Source: Lactarius indigo (lineage: Eukaryota > Basidiomycota > Agaricomycetes > Russulales > Russulaceae). Taken from it: a stretch of 64,000 bases of DNA. The notes below the pieces were generated by a model. That model did no database searches. It saw only the letters and a list, made by a program, of their open reading frames with translations, and was not told where the DNA came from. The stretch is from contig JAFKAC010000008.1 in the NCBI GenBank assembly GCA_025766275.1, forward strand, positions 868,001 to 932,000. The letters are read 5' to 3'. A program made the translations under genes and the position numbers. Below are positions 45,396 to 57,010 of the stretch, one piece after another (positions within the stretch are counted from its first letter, which is position 1; each line of letters begins with the position of its first letter).

Positions 45396-45739
45396 CTCAG
45401 ACGAGTCCGATGACCACAGTGATGTGGACGATCCCCGTCCCTCGGTATCGCACCCGCTCTACTTACTCCCGCAGTAATCGAGCGCACCTCATCCCCTACA
45501 CCCGTTCTCATGCGTATTGTGAGGCAAAGACCAATTGCGGGCTGAACGATGAGCACAGCTTCCGTTGCGCGAGCCTTGCTCGCACAAGGACCAAGTGCGT
45601 ACGGTCACGCAGGAATACGCGTACCAGTGCAATCGTGACACCACTCAGCCCTGATTGTATCGATAGTTGACGAGCAAGAGCAAGCAAGAGGACAGCGTGA
45701 TCTTGTTATATGTATATTGATTCAGATCATATTGTCACT

Positions 45740-48430
45740 GTAAATGCTTTCTTGTTTATTCGTTCGCGGCCCAGGATCTTCACTTGCTTGTTTTTGCTTG
45801 CTTGTCAATCAGCTCATCGTCGCCACTATTCTGACTACTAGCTGTTCCATTCAGTTCGCTACAACGTTCCTTGTACTGTATTTCAATCCGATCCCTCTTC
45901 AGCGAGGCGCGCCATGGTAGTACCTTTTGTTGCCGTGAATCGTGAATGTGCGTAAGGGGCTAGCACCAAGTTAGCACATCAGTCTTCAGGCGGCAGTCTC
46001 GTGGACTTCGCGTGCACGCGCAGTTTGCCCGCTGAGAGCGATGCGGAGTTCGAGGTCAGGATGCACGCCGGAGAGGGCTCTTGAGACCACACGCGAGCAC
46101 TTTGTGTCTGACGCAAGCCCGAGCAGGAGCGTGCGACACCCGGATTGGTCCTGCCAGGCAACATCATGTGGACAAGCCGTAGTTGCCTCGAGGCTTACTG
46201 TACCTAGACGCTCTAACCGTCTATTCAATCTAACACCCTGAAACATTCTTCCATCCAGTATGGCTGCTGCACAAGACATGGATAACCCGCAAATGTCCTC
46301 GAATTCGTACGTAAATAACCATTGATCCGTGGCTTTCTTCATAGTGACCCACGCTACTCCAGCTCGGGTCCCTCAGCATCGCAAGATGCAGGAAGAGGGT
46401 GCGTTGATCCCCTGTTTTGTGTTCCGATACTCGGTCGAGAAACGTCTTGGATAGACCTCAGATTACCGAATCGCAGGAAAGCCTACGTGTTGAGGTGACC
46501 GGTACGTACTTGAGTCCTGACTCACTGATCCCCCGATAAGTATTAATATTGCTTTTAGTCCTCCGAGCGCACAATGTTCCCCAGGTCAAGAATTTCTTTG
46601 GCCTGAAGTTTTTTGTTACTGTAACCAGTCAAGCGACGAAAAAGACGTCAAGCGTTCGGACTGACGGTGCGACGGTGCAGTGGAACGAGAACCTCGGAGC
46701 CTTGTGAGGCATACCTTTTTAGTCCTCTGTTCCGGCTGATAATTCTGTTCAGCGTCATGAAGCCGTCTTCACGTCTTGTACTGTGTCTTTATGCTGAGCG
46801 GGTCGCACGTCGGGATACCCTCATCGGGAGGCATGAGATGATACCTATCGAGTCCCAAACTGGTTCGTTTCTTATCATAAACCTAGCTTGTTTGACTAGC
46901 TAAACATCACGGGTGTAGACTTTCCTTTTACCCTCACCAATGGTGACAGAAAGGCTGGACAATCGATCGAGCCAGTCACGCTCTACTTGACAGTCATTGT
47001 GTCACCGTCTTATCCGGCCTTACCCATCAAGGCCACCAATCTCCGATCGACCGAAGTCAACGATTTGCCCCCTGGAGAAGCTACGAACCCCTCTATGGCC
47101 CAGGTCTCCATGAACACCACTCGATCCACCGTCACCGCTGGCTCTAAAATACGCTCACCTCCGACGGCTCGCCTTGCCAGCGATATGAGCACCCCTATGC
47201 CACTAGCGGCAGATCAACGAGCGGGAATGTCACCTGCCAGGAGTGCTCTCCTCGACGCCGACGAAGCTATGACGACAATTAATCTCTCGAATAAATGGGA
47301 AGGTACTCTTGAAAGGATCAAGTGGGTGATGGATACTGTAAGCTCAGTTGCGGAAGTGAGTGCGATGTCCTTTTTGTCAATCCTTCGCTGAGCAGAATTT
47401 TATCCCAGCTTCACCCATATGCAAAGATGGCATATAGTCTACTCTTTGCGATCCCCAAGGTGATTTGTTTAGGCTAATATCGGATGGAAATACTCATATT
47501 AAGTTTATTTGAATGCTAGACACTCCTAGAACAGTTTCAGCGTGACGACAACATCCAAACCTTACTTATCGCCATGCACGATGCGTTTGATTTCACGAGC
47601 CGGGAAGACCGTTTCAAAACCACCGAGCGTGTTCCCAGGCAGGCACAGATCCTTACGCTCATGTTGCAGCATGTATGTCATTGCTGTGACTTTATCCAGT
47701 CGTATGCAAAGAACTCGCAATTATGTACGTAATTTTCATCCAATTTCGGTGGCCGTCGTAAACATGCGGTTTTCAGGGAAGCGAGTATTGAAGAATACTA
47801 GCGGCCAAGCTGACAAAAAGATCGAGGACTTCCGCAGCACTCTTCTCGAACTCCGCAAAGCATTCTTGGATGAGGCCAGCGATCACGACAGAGATAACTG
47901 CACTCCAAATTTTGGACGATGTAGGAATAGTTTCGGCCAATGTGGGAATAATTTCGGCCGATGTCGGTAGGATTTCAAGTCAGCTTGACAGGTATGGCTG
48001 CTCAGCTGAAGTGGGTATCTAACCAAGTCTCAGACACTGGTATGTAGCCCTGATCACTTGAGGGTTATCGATCTGAGGATTGTCGCAGAGATAGATGCAA
48101 AAATCAGAGAAATCCCGTACGGGACAGGCTCGCGATTCACACCTGAGAAAGGCTGTCTAGCAGGAACACGTACGGCCTTCCTGGATTTCATTGTCGACTG
48201 GGTGAACAATCCCGCTTCCGAGCGTTGTCTTGTTCTTTTCGGGCAAGCAGGCACAGGAAAATCATGCATCGCGCATGAGATCGCACGTACCTTCGACAAA
48301 ATACATCGTCTTACATCATCCTTCATCTTTTTGCGAAAGGAGCAATCCAAACCTTATCACCTCTTCACTACTCTTGCTCGCGATCTCTCCGACCGCTACC
48401 CTTCGTTTAAAAACGCGCTCGGAAGACTCG
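45740..48430 (+). repeat. Right arm of the large inverted duplication
   Basis: This matches 1-2750 in reverse. The first 520 bases are the shared upstream region of the NLR gene; the rest covers the C2 domain, linker, helical region and the first part of NACHT. Differences include a 24-base in-frame tandem duplication near 47915-47965 found only in this arm, and several small indels. The similarity may continue to the left of the window in the other copy. Confidence 0.8.
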
Positions 48431-51400
48431 TAAAGGACAACTCCTCTCTTCGGGTTGGTACACGTGATTACGGTACCCTGTTTCAAAACCTTATTCTGGA
48501 ACCGCTTAAAGACCTGCACATCGTCGGTCCTATTCTTGTTGTGATCGACGCTCTGGACGAGAGCGGGGATGCAACTGGTAGAAGGGGGCTACACACATTT
48601 CTCGCTGAAAACCTCATCAGACTCCCATTGAACTTTCGTGTGCTCATCACCTCGAGACCAGAGGATAGCATCGTGCCTGCGCTCGTTGGAGCACCTTCAG
48701 TCAGGACCAGACACATGAAGGATTCCGAGTTGGCTGCTAAAACGGACGACGACATTCTCGCCTTTCTTCGCAAGAGGCTCCCTTCGGGCGACTTCACAAA
48801 TCATGGTGACGCACTAGCAATAAAGGCAGAGGGATTGTTTCAGTGGGCAGCGGTTGCCAGTCAACTCATCCTAGTTCCTCCCGGGCGTTTTGGTTTTAGC
48901 AAGAGAAAGGTTATGCGCCATCTTCTAAAACCCGGTGCAAATCGCGATGGACAAGGCCCTTTAGACGAGCTATACAAAGAAGTGCTTGAAGGATATATCA
49001 CAGACCAAGAAGCACGGCTCCTATTCTGCACTGTCGCAGGCCAGCTCCTCGCTGCAATTGAACCCCTCAGTATCCGCTCACTGACCACTCTGCAACGACA
49101 CGCCGAGGCCGACGACGCTGACGACGGTGATGCCGTCATTATATTGATTCGTCGCCTCGGCTCGTTGCTGAGTAATGTCGATTCGCACAATCAAAACCTT
49201 CCCATCGTCCCTCTTCATACGTCATTCCGCGATTTCCTCACAAATAAAGATAAAAGCGGCGAATTTTTTGTCGGCATTCGTGACGCTCACCGCCAATTAG
49301 CCCATTCCTGTCTCGGCCTACTGCTCAAAGGCCTTAAATTCAACATCTGCAATCTCGAAACGTCATATCTTGCCAACAAAGACGTCGTAGACCTCAATTC
49401 CCGCATCGATGAACACATCCCACCTGCTGTGTTGTACGCATGTCGTTTCTGGGGCGATCATTTGGAACATATTGATTTCGAAGCCGATTTGTTTGGAAAA
49501 CTCCGGAGTTTCTTTGAGAATAAAATTCTGTTCTGGTTGGAGGCCCTTAGCTTAACAAATCATGTGGGTCTTGCTTCGGCAGCGTGCTCGGCTCTGAGCG
49601 TGTGGTTAGCCTCTGGTCAAAGTGTGAGTATAATCCCATGTTAATCTGGTGAGGAAGGCGAATAACTAATATTCGTGATTGCAGCAGGTTTCTCAGACAG
49701 TGCTAGAGGAATTCAAGTCGTTTGTTAATGATACCTCCATGTTCGTACGGTATTTCGGGGGGGCCTTGGCAAAGAGTGCACCACATGTCTATCTTTCAGC
49801 TCTACCATTCACGCCGACCAGTTCCCTTGTCTCTGCACATTATTCCAGTCGATTTTCTCGAATCTTGCGCGTGGAACGTGGGCGATTATCTCGTTGGCCA
49901 TCATCAGAGTTGGTGATTTCAAATGTTGGGGGCGAAGTCTATTCTGTTGCGCTCTCACCAGATGGTCAGCGCATCGTCTCGGCCTCGGAGGATCAAACGA
50001 TTTGCGTGTGGGACGTCACTACGGGAGAGACAGTGTCAGGTCCATTTCCTGGACACACGAGTTGGGTCGGGTCTGTGGCACTCTCGCCAGATGGCCAGCA
50101 CATCGTCTCAGGGTCGGGCGATCGGACAATTCGTGTGTGGAATGCTACAACTGGAGAGACAGTTGCGGGCCCGTTTACCGGACACACGGATTGGGTCTCG
50201 TCTGTGGCATACTCACCAGATGGCCAGCGTATCGCCTCCGGCTCGAAAGACCAAACAATCCGTGTGTGGAATACCACAACGGGAGAGACAGCGGCGAGCC
50301 CATTTACTGGACATACGGATATGGTCTGGTCGGTGGCATTCTCTCCAGATGGCCAGTGCATCGCCTCGGGCTCTTCCGATCGATCAATTCTTGTCTGGAA
50401 CGCCACGACAGGAGAGACGGTGGCAGGTCCATTTACTGGACACACGAATTGCGTTTTGTCTGTGGCATTCTCACCAGATGGCCAGTGCATCGTCTCGAGC
50501 TCCAAAGATCGAACAATTCGTGTGTGGAATGCCGCGACGGGAGAGACAGTGGCGGGCCCGTTTACTGGACACACGAATTCGGTAAAGTCTGTGGCATTCT
50601 CGCCAGATGGCCAGCGCATCGCCTCAGGCTCAGACGATCGAACAATTCGTGTATGGGACGCCACTACGGGAAAGACAGCGGCAGGCCCTTGTACTGGACA
50701 CACGGATTCGGTTGAGTCTGTGATGTTCTCGCCAGATGGTCAGCACATCATCTCGGGCTCGCGCGATCGAACAAGTTTGTGTGTGGAACGCCACTACGAG
50801 AGAGTCAACACCAGGCCCGTTTACTAGGCACGCGGGTCCGATCTGGTCTGTAGCATTCTCACTTGATGGCCAGCGTATCGTTTCGGGCTCAGACGATCGA
50901 ACAATTCGTGTGTGGAACGCCACGACAGGAGAGACAACGGCAGGTCCGTTTACTGGACACACGGATTGGGTCGAGTCTGTGGCATTCTCGCCAGATGGTC
51001 AATGCATCGTCTCAGGCTCGCAAGATCGAACAATTCGTGTGTGGAACGCCACGACAGGAGAGACACCGGCAGGCCCATTTACTGGGCACAGGGACGGGGT
51101 CTGGTCTGTGGCGTTCTCGCCAGACGGTCAGCGCGTCGTCTCAGGCTCGAAAGACCAAACAATTCGTGTATGGAATACCAGCAACGGGAGAGACAGTGGC
51201 GGGTCCTTTTACTGGACACGCGGATTGGGTCAGGTCTGTGGCATTCTCGCCAGGATAGCCAGCGCATCGTCTCGGGCTCTTCCGATCGAACAATTCGTGT
51301 GTGGGACTCCACTACAGGAAAGACAGTGGCAGATCCATTTACTGGACACACAGATTCGGTCGAGTCTGTGAAGTTCTCGCCAGATGGTCAGCACACCTGT

Positions 51401-52072
51401 CTCGGGCTCAAAAGATCGAAACAATCCGTGTGTGGAACGCCGAGACGGGAGAGACGGTGGCAGGTCCAGTTTACTGGACACACGGATCAGGTCTCGTCTG
51501 TGGCATTTTCGCCAGATGGCCAGCGCAGTCGTCTCAGGCCTCTTGACGATCGAACAATTCGTATATGGAACGCCACGACGGGAGAGACAGTAGGCGGGCC
51601 CGTTTACTGGACATGCGGATTGGATCGGGTCTGTGGCATTCTCGCCAGACGGCCAGCGCGTCGTCTCAGGCTCAGAAGATCAGACAATTCGTGTGTGGAA
51701 CGTAGGGACAGCGACAAGCCAATTTACTGAGCACATAGGATTCGGTCGAGTCTGTAGCATTCCTCCCAAGATGACCAGCCCATCGCCTCATCAGAATGTG
51801 GAACAGTTCACATGTTAAATGCTGAGACAGGAACCTCAGGAACTACAAGACACGCCGATTTCACTGACCACACCATTATCAACGACGAGGGATGGATATG
51901 TGGTAGTAATGGTGAACTTTTAGCCTGGATCCCTCTAATACATAGGGCACAGCTTCACCGCCCAAGCAATTTGTGGGTTGCTGGCGAATATGAAACCCGC
52001 ATTGATCTTTCCACTTCCGTACACGGACGCAGTTGGACTACTTGTATTGACACTCAGATAGAACCGCTATAG
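46260..52072 (+). CDS. C2-NACHT-WD40 STAND/NLR-like protein, with frame breaks
   Basis: A complete-length NLR-like STAND NTPase, the architecture of fungal heterokaryon-incompatibility and immune receptors. The start [11 protein letters not shown] at 46260 is followed by a C2-like domain ([48 protein letters not shown]) and a helical signalling region ([30 protein letters not shown]). The NACHT domain has Walker A GQAGTGKS (about 48240), Walker [12 protein letters not shown] (about 48535) and LITSRPED. After an intron at 49625-49684 comes a beta-propeller region of about 15 WD40 repeats, then a conserved tail ([32 protein letters not shown]). One extra base near 47990 breaks the helical region, and about eight breaks lie in repeats 7-15. 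It is either mutated or mis-assembled. Confidence 0.8.
49940..51800 (+). repeat. Tandem WD40-encoding repeat array, about 129-bp unit x 15
   Basis: The phrase SPDGQ recurs at 49961, 50087, 50216, 50347, 50475, 50605, 50732, 50861, 50990, 51119, about 51249, 51380, 51511, 51640 and 51769. Each unit encodes about 43 residues ending [19 protein letters not shown]. Units are nearly identical at DNA level, far beyond the usual divergence of WD40 blades, indicating recent unit duplication or gene conversion. Repeats 1-6 are in frame; later ones carry extra bases. Confidence 0.85.
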
Positions 52073-53022
52073 CATATCCGTAGTTTTTGTAGGCAGTCCG
52101 AAGTGTAACGTAACATGCCAGATCAAGACTCATTGAGGCAGTACAGTATGGACGGCTTCGTCTTGGTCTTGATGCTTGACGCTTTGACCTGGGGACAGAT
52201 ACCATAATCAGTTGACCTTCCTTTTTCGCCCTAAGAGTCAGTTAGCTTCGAGCTGGGCTGAGGAGCCCCGCACCCTGGCACTGCGAGCTGCGAAGCAAGC
52301 TCCGTGGCGGGGCTGGTCAAGCTGGCGGAGTATATCAACGGACACGCTTGTTGACTCAGAGTTCACCGACGACACGCCATAACGAGAGGAAGCAAAAAGG
52401 TAAAAATAGGGATAGGTACTCGTACGTAGCACTGCGAACAACGACAATGTTCCCAACCCGGGTTACAGCAGGAACCAACATTACAAAGGTGTACGAGTCA
52501 GTCGGAAGGACACCTGGCGGTTCATGTGATATTTACCCTGTTTCTCTGCACCGACACAGAGCACCCCGCCAAGCCGACATGAATTCGATAGGACCGCAAG
52601 AATGTATACTTGGACAAGAGCAGAATGGGCAGGCCGATAGCGACTGCCATGGTGTGGAGGGAGAGAGGACTATGGTTATGAAGGACGACAGTAGCGGCAT
52701 GGCGGGCCGGAAAACACGCCCTAAAAGCCTCAAGCGAGCATGTTATCTATAATGGAAGCTCTTCGAGCCTGGGTCCGTCCTCTTGGGGTTTGCAACTGGT
52801 TCGCAGTCAAGTTCTATGAAGGATCATATAAATAAACAAGCACCCAGGTATTCAAGCAACTAGCTAGCCAACACGCCAATGAAGCACCAAGCGTGAGGGA
52901 AACGAAAATTAAATACATATTTCAAGAGACCAGTATGAGCGGTGTAAAGTCTCTGAACACAGATACCATCGCGCGCTGAGTCCATAATCTCCTATAAATG
53001 ACACTAGGTTAACCACCGCTCC
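52073..53022. other. Intergenic, no gene recognised
   Basis: This lies between the NLR stop codon and the convergent RhoGAP gene. A plus-strand frame at 52348-52752 (MLTQSSPTTRHNERKQK) is open but has no recognisable content or splice support. Confidence 0.45.
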
Positions 53023-56000
53023 TTACCCAACCACGCCTTCCTCCGCATCGCTATCCATCGTCCTTCTCGCCAACCCCGTCAGGCTTCGCCGCCTATCCTC
53101 AACGACGCTTGACGGCGGGCGTCCACGAGCGCCCCGCTGCAGTCCCGCCGATGGCGGGGGCGACGTCCGCGGGTCCGACGCGACCGAGTTGCGATTCAAA
53201 CCGGACACGATCGAGCTGACGTTCCCTCCGCGCGGTGGACGCGAGCCACGCGGCTGGCGCGCTGCGCGGGATGCCTCGGTCGAAGTAGTGCGTGAGAGCG
53301 ACGCCCGGCTTGGGTTCAGCGGCGCGTCCTCGCTCTGCGAGACGGCGGGGGAGGGGCTGCGCAGTCCAGGCGCCGCCGGCCAGTGGCGAGGAGGAGTTCG
53401 ATGGCGAGCGTACGCGTGGGCTGCTGGTGCGCATGGGGCCGGGGCGCGGAGAGCCACTGTTGCGTCGCACGGGAGTTGGGGGTGAGACCTTGACGGGTGC
53501 CGCCGCAGGTGCAGACGCGTGTGCGTGTGCGTGTGCGGATACGGGTGCAGGTGCGGGCGATTCGCGATCGGACTCTGGTGGAGGAGAGGTAAAAGCGGGC
53601 CGTGGAGGGACATCGTCATCTTCAGGAGGGGGTGATTTAAAGGCGGGCCGTGCTGGAACGTCCGGATTTGGCGCCTTGGCCGCAGGGACTGGAACGGGGG
53701 CAACTACCCGCGGGGGGTCTGGCGCGGGCGTGGGTTTCAATGGAGGTGGCGGGGGGATTTTCTGGACGGCTGGTGGTGGTGGTGGTGCAGGGACGGGGGC
53801 AGGGGCGGAGGCAGGTTCCGGGGCAGGTTCTGGGGCCCGGGAAATTGAAGACACGTGTGGAACGGGAGGCGGAATGGCTCCTGCGGAGAGCCTACTTCTG
53901 CTCATGCGCATGTCAACGGGAGCAGTCCGTTTACGGAGGGGTACTTTGCGTTCTGTGTCAGCCTTCTTCTTGGCAATTGTGGGGGGTAGGACCTCCGCAT
54001 GATGCTTAACGAGGTCAACAAAGAACGCAGTTGGGTGACGATCCTGGACCGAGACGCTGGTTTCAACCTTCGGACGCAGAACAGCTAGGCAACTATCAGC
54101 AGAAAGCAAAGGGACAACAACGAGTAACTCACTGCGGCCAATGGACAAAGCAAGCTTCGTCACATATACTTCATCAGTCTCCTCTACGTCGGTGTTCTCA
54201 ATGAGCCTGATTCTATAATCAGTACGTAAACTAGAGATATTGGCGCTAAGACGAACGTCTTCAGATGAAGCACGAGTGCATCGAGGACAAATAGGTGGAT
54301 TTTCGGCAAGCGAAGCAACGCCATCTTGAGAGCTTCGAGGTGTTCATATTCGTCGGCTGGTCCTTTCTCTGCCTTGGTGGCAGAACCGACTGAAACTGTT
54401 GTTAGTAAAGTGAACTATGAAGCTAGAAACTTTACGAACCGTTGGGATACAAGCGACGTAGATCTTCCCACCCTTCCCAGAGGGAAATTGGTGGGTCTAG
54501 TTCGAGCAACCATAATTTGACTGCACTTGCCAAGACCGGAGGGTCATAATTGGTCATGATGTCAGCTGGGATGGGCTGCTCAGGAGGAACAGCATTGAGA
54601 CTTTCGCGGAGGTGATGGACTGCAGTAAGAGGAACTTCATAAATCCAGGCCTTCCGTCTCTCTGGGTCAATCAAATAACGTTTAGCCCCGCCTGTTGAAA
54701 GTAGGGTAAATAAGACTCACCGTCGTCGTTCGATAATTTGGGATATGCTCGTTGCAAACCATCCAGAAGTGCGGTCAATACCGGGGGAACTAGGGGCTTG
54801 TCCTGAGCTTCTCCATGCAGTGTACTCCATCCGCCCTCGGACCATTTCCTCAAGTCAATGCCAAATAACACATCTGACTCGTCGTGCGCCACACTTTCAT
54901 ACACCTGGGGTTGCGGACGGAATGGGCCTGTTCGGTAACGTTCAATGAGGGCAGATAGGTCGGAATCCGGTAAATATGCGGCGATATGGGATGCGGAGCG
55001 CTCAAGTGGTGCCTCAAGAGCGCGAGGGAGATTCGCGAGCGTCCCGTGGAACTGCAAAAGTACGGCCTTGACAGCATAAAGACGTTCAGTCTCCCAACGT
55101 TGAAGCAACTTCAGCGTATCTTCGATACGCTCTTCGAGGCCAAGACGCTGTCTGTCAAGTTTACGCACCGCGATACGATACTCGCGGTCTGCTGCATCGG
55201 CGTCAAGACGAGCGCGGACGAACGGGGGTTCACCATTTGCATTGGCGGCAAGCGCCTTGGAGACAACGTTGAGAAAGTTATTCGAACGTTTGATGAGGTT
55301 GCCTGCAACTGGGTTGAGCTTCGTGGGGGAGTGAGGGGCGCCCTGTTTGCCGAGTTCAAATGCCTTTGGTCGGAACAGGTAGAAAGCGTCGTCCACAGGT
55401 TCAAAGGCGTTCCCGATATCTCCGATACGCCTTAGGAGACCGTCACGTTCTGTGAGTTCCCGTGCGGCCTCCTCGGCGCGTTCAGAGCTCCCGCCGAAAC
55501 CTTGAACGTTCACATTGAGCCAGGCAACAAAGTCTTCGCCTGTGAAACATTGATATTCTCCAATGATGGGAAAGCTTATAGACTGCAGCTTCAGTTCGGT
55601 GGACGCACGCGAGAGAAGGTCAGATACGGCTGTCGGTGGTAGAGAAAGACCCGCCAAGAGCATAGGCTCGGAGGGCCCTGGGGGTGCCGCTGGTGACGAG
55701 GCTTCGATGCCCAAGTTGGTCGGGGGAAGTTGGGGTGATAAAGGAGGAGGCGAAGCGTTGACTACAGAACCAGAGGGCCCCTCAACTGCCTTCCCTTTCC
55801 CCTTATCAACCTTGGGTCCCTCCTTGTCGTCACTGAAGAGGACTTGCGACTTCTCTTCATTGGGTGAACCTTCGGTCAAGTCGGAGGCCTTCCTTTGGAT
55901 GTCCTTAAACTTCTGCGCAATGCGTTCCGAAATAGTTGCAGTTCTGACGGGCCTTTCGCGAGGATGGAGACGTGGGGAAGTCGTGTATTTGTCAGTCAGC

Positions 56001-56846
56001 TCGCTGTTCGGTGCAAACTTGGCACTGTAATCGCAAGTGGGTCTCGGCCGAAGGATGAGCGAAAATTTCATGTACTCACTCTTCCTCAGCCTCATCCGCC
56101 TTGCGAACTTTCGAAAGATACGTGTTCTTCAGTTTGATGACCTACACCAGAATGACTCAGCACGACGGATGGCTTCAATCAAGCTCGCTTTACCTCTGCT
56201 TGGGACAGCTCGTATTTCTTAATGTAGCCATCAATAACGGTAGCCCTGCTAACTTGAGTCCTCTCCTATAGAAAAAACCATCGAATGAGAATAGGGGGAT
56301 GACCGAAAACTGATGGGACCCACGTGGTAGTCTTTGGCCCACTTCTCGAAGGGGTCCGCAACGAGTTGATGGAGCTCGCGTGCAATTACCTGGTGGACGC
56401 CACCTTGTTGCGCAGTCTCTGACTGTAGCCCACGGAAGGCCATAAGTAGTGTTGCACCATCGTCTGCGCCGAAGGCGGTACCTGAGACAGAATGATTCAG
56501 ACACGATCCAACACAAAGAGGTGGCAACACACCGGAAGCAGTCTTAGTCGTGCTCGCCAGAGCGACACCAATATCATCCTCGGCTTGGGCTCGGGCCTGT
56601 AAAAGGAGCTGTGGGTCAACCAGGTTGTGTCGCTCGGAGTTGGTACCCACTCGAATGAAAGCAATGATCTCGGTGTTCTCAGACGCGCCCTAAAGGGGTG
56701 TTATGGTGTTGAGAACTACGGCGTCTATACACGTGTGTGCTCGCATGTACCTGCTCGAGTTTGTCGTAGAGGACCTCAAGACCTTTCCGATAGTCCTGGG
56801 TCCAAAAGGAGTTGGAGAAAGAGAGTGGCAACGATAAGACTGCCAT
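53023..56846 (-). CDS. F-BAR / DEP / RhoGAP protein (Rgd2-like)
   Basis: Rgd2-type proteins bind curved membranes through F-BAR and regulate Rho/Cdc42 GTPases at growth and division sites. The start MAVLSLPLSFSNSFWTQDYR at 56846 begins the F-BAR (GLEVLYDKLEQ, TLLMAFRGLQSETAQQ, LVADPFEKWAKDYH, EVIKLKNTYLSKVRKADE). A DEP domain is inserted (ISFPIIGEYQCFTGEDFVAW, DDAFYLFRPKAF), the F-BAR resumes (VRKLDRQRLGLEERI), and the RhoGAP domain follows (FGIDLRKWSEG, RKAWIYEVPLTAVHHLRESL, SVQDRHPTAFFVDLVKHH). The usual arginine-finger position reads Y-E-V instead of Y-R-V. The long P/A-rich tail needs one frame change near 53370 to reach the natural end RRTMDSDAEEGVVG at 53023; without it the frame stops at 53099. 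Divergent from PRP4. Confidence 0.85.
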
Positions 56847-57010
56847 ATTGAGAGATTAGAGTGGGAAGCAAGGACGAGGACAGGATGGTCGTCAAGAGGT
56901 GTCCCCTGTGCAAGTGTCTCACTGGAAAGAAGATTGCGCCTCTGTCGCGACCGGCGAATGTCTTTGATTATGTAATACATCATCATCCTCCCCAACTTCC
57001 ACGGCACAAC
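56847..57010. promoter_or_regulatory. Short bidirectional promoter (RhoGAP / PRP4)
   Basis: 164 bp separate the two start codons. An in-frame upstream ATG exists for PRP4 at 56861, but the family start [12 protein letters not shown] at 57011 fits better. Confidence 0.55.

Noticed and set aside
49894..50715. Other-frame open reading frames across the WD40 array (273 and 236 residues)
   Set aside because: Repeats with a unit divisible by three keep alternative frames open; only one frame gives WD40 motifs.
52348..52752. Possible gene after the NLR
   Set aside because: Open for 134 codons but no family motif, splice signal or start context that supports it.
53292..54002. Long Gly/Ala-rich plus-strand frame
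   Set aside because: It is the antisense of the P/A-rich tail of the RhoGAP gene; low-complexity GC-rich DNA leaves the opposite strand open.
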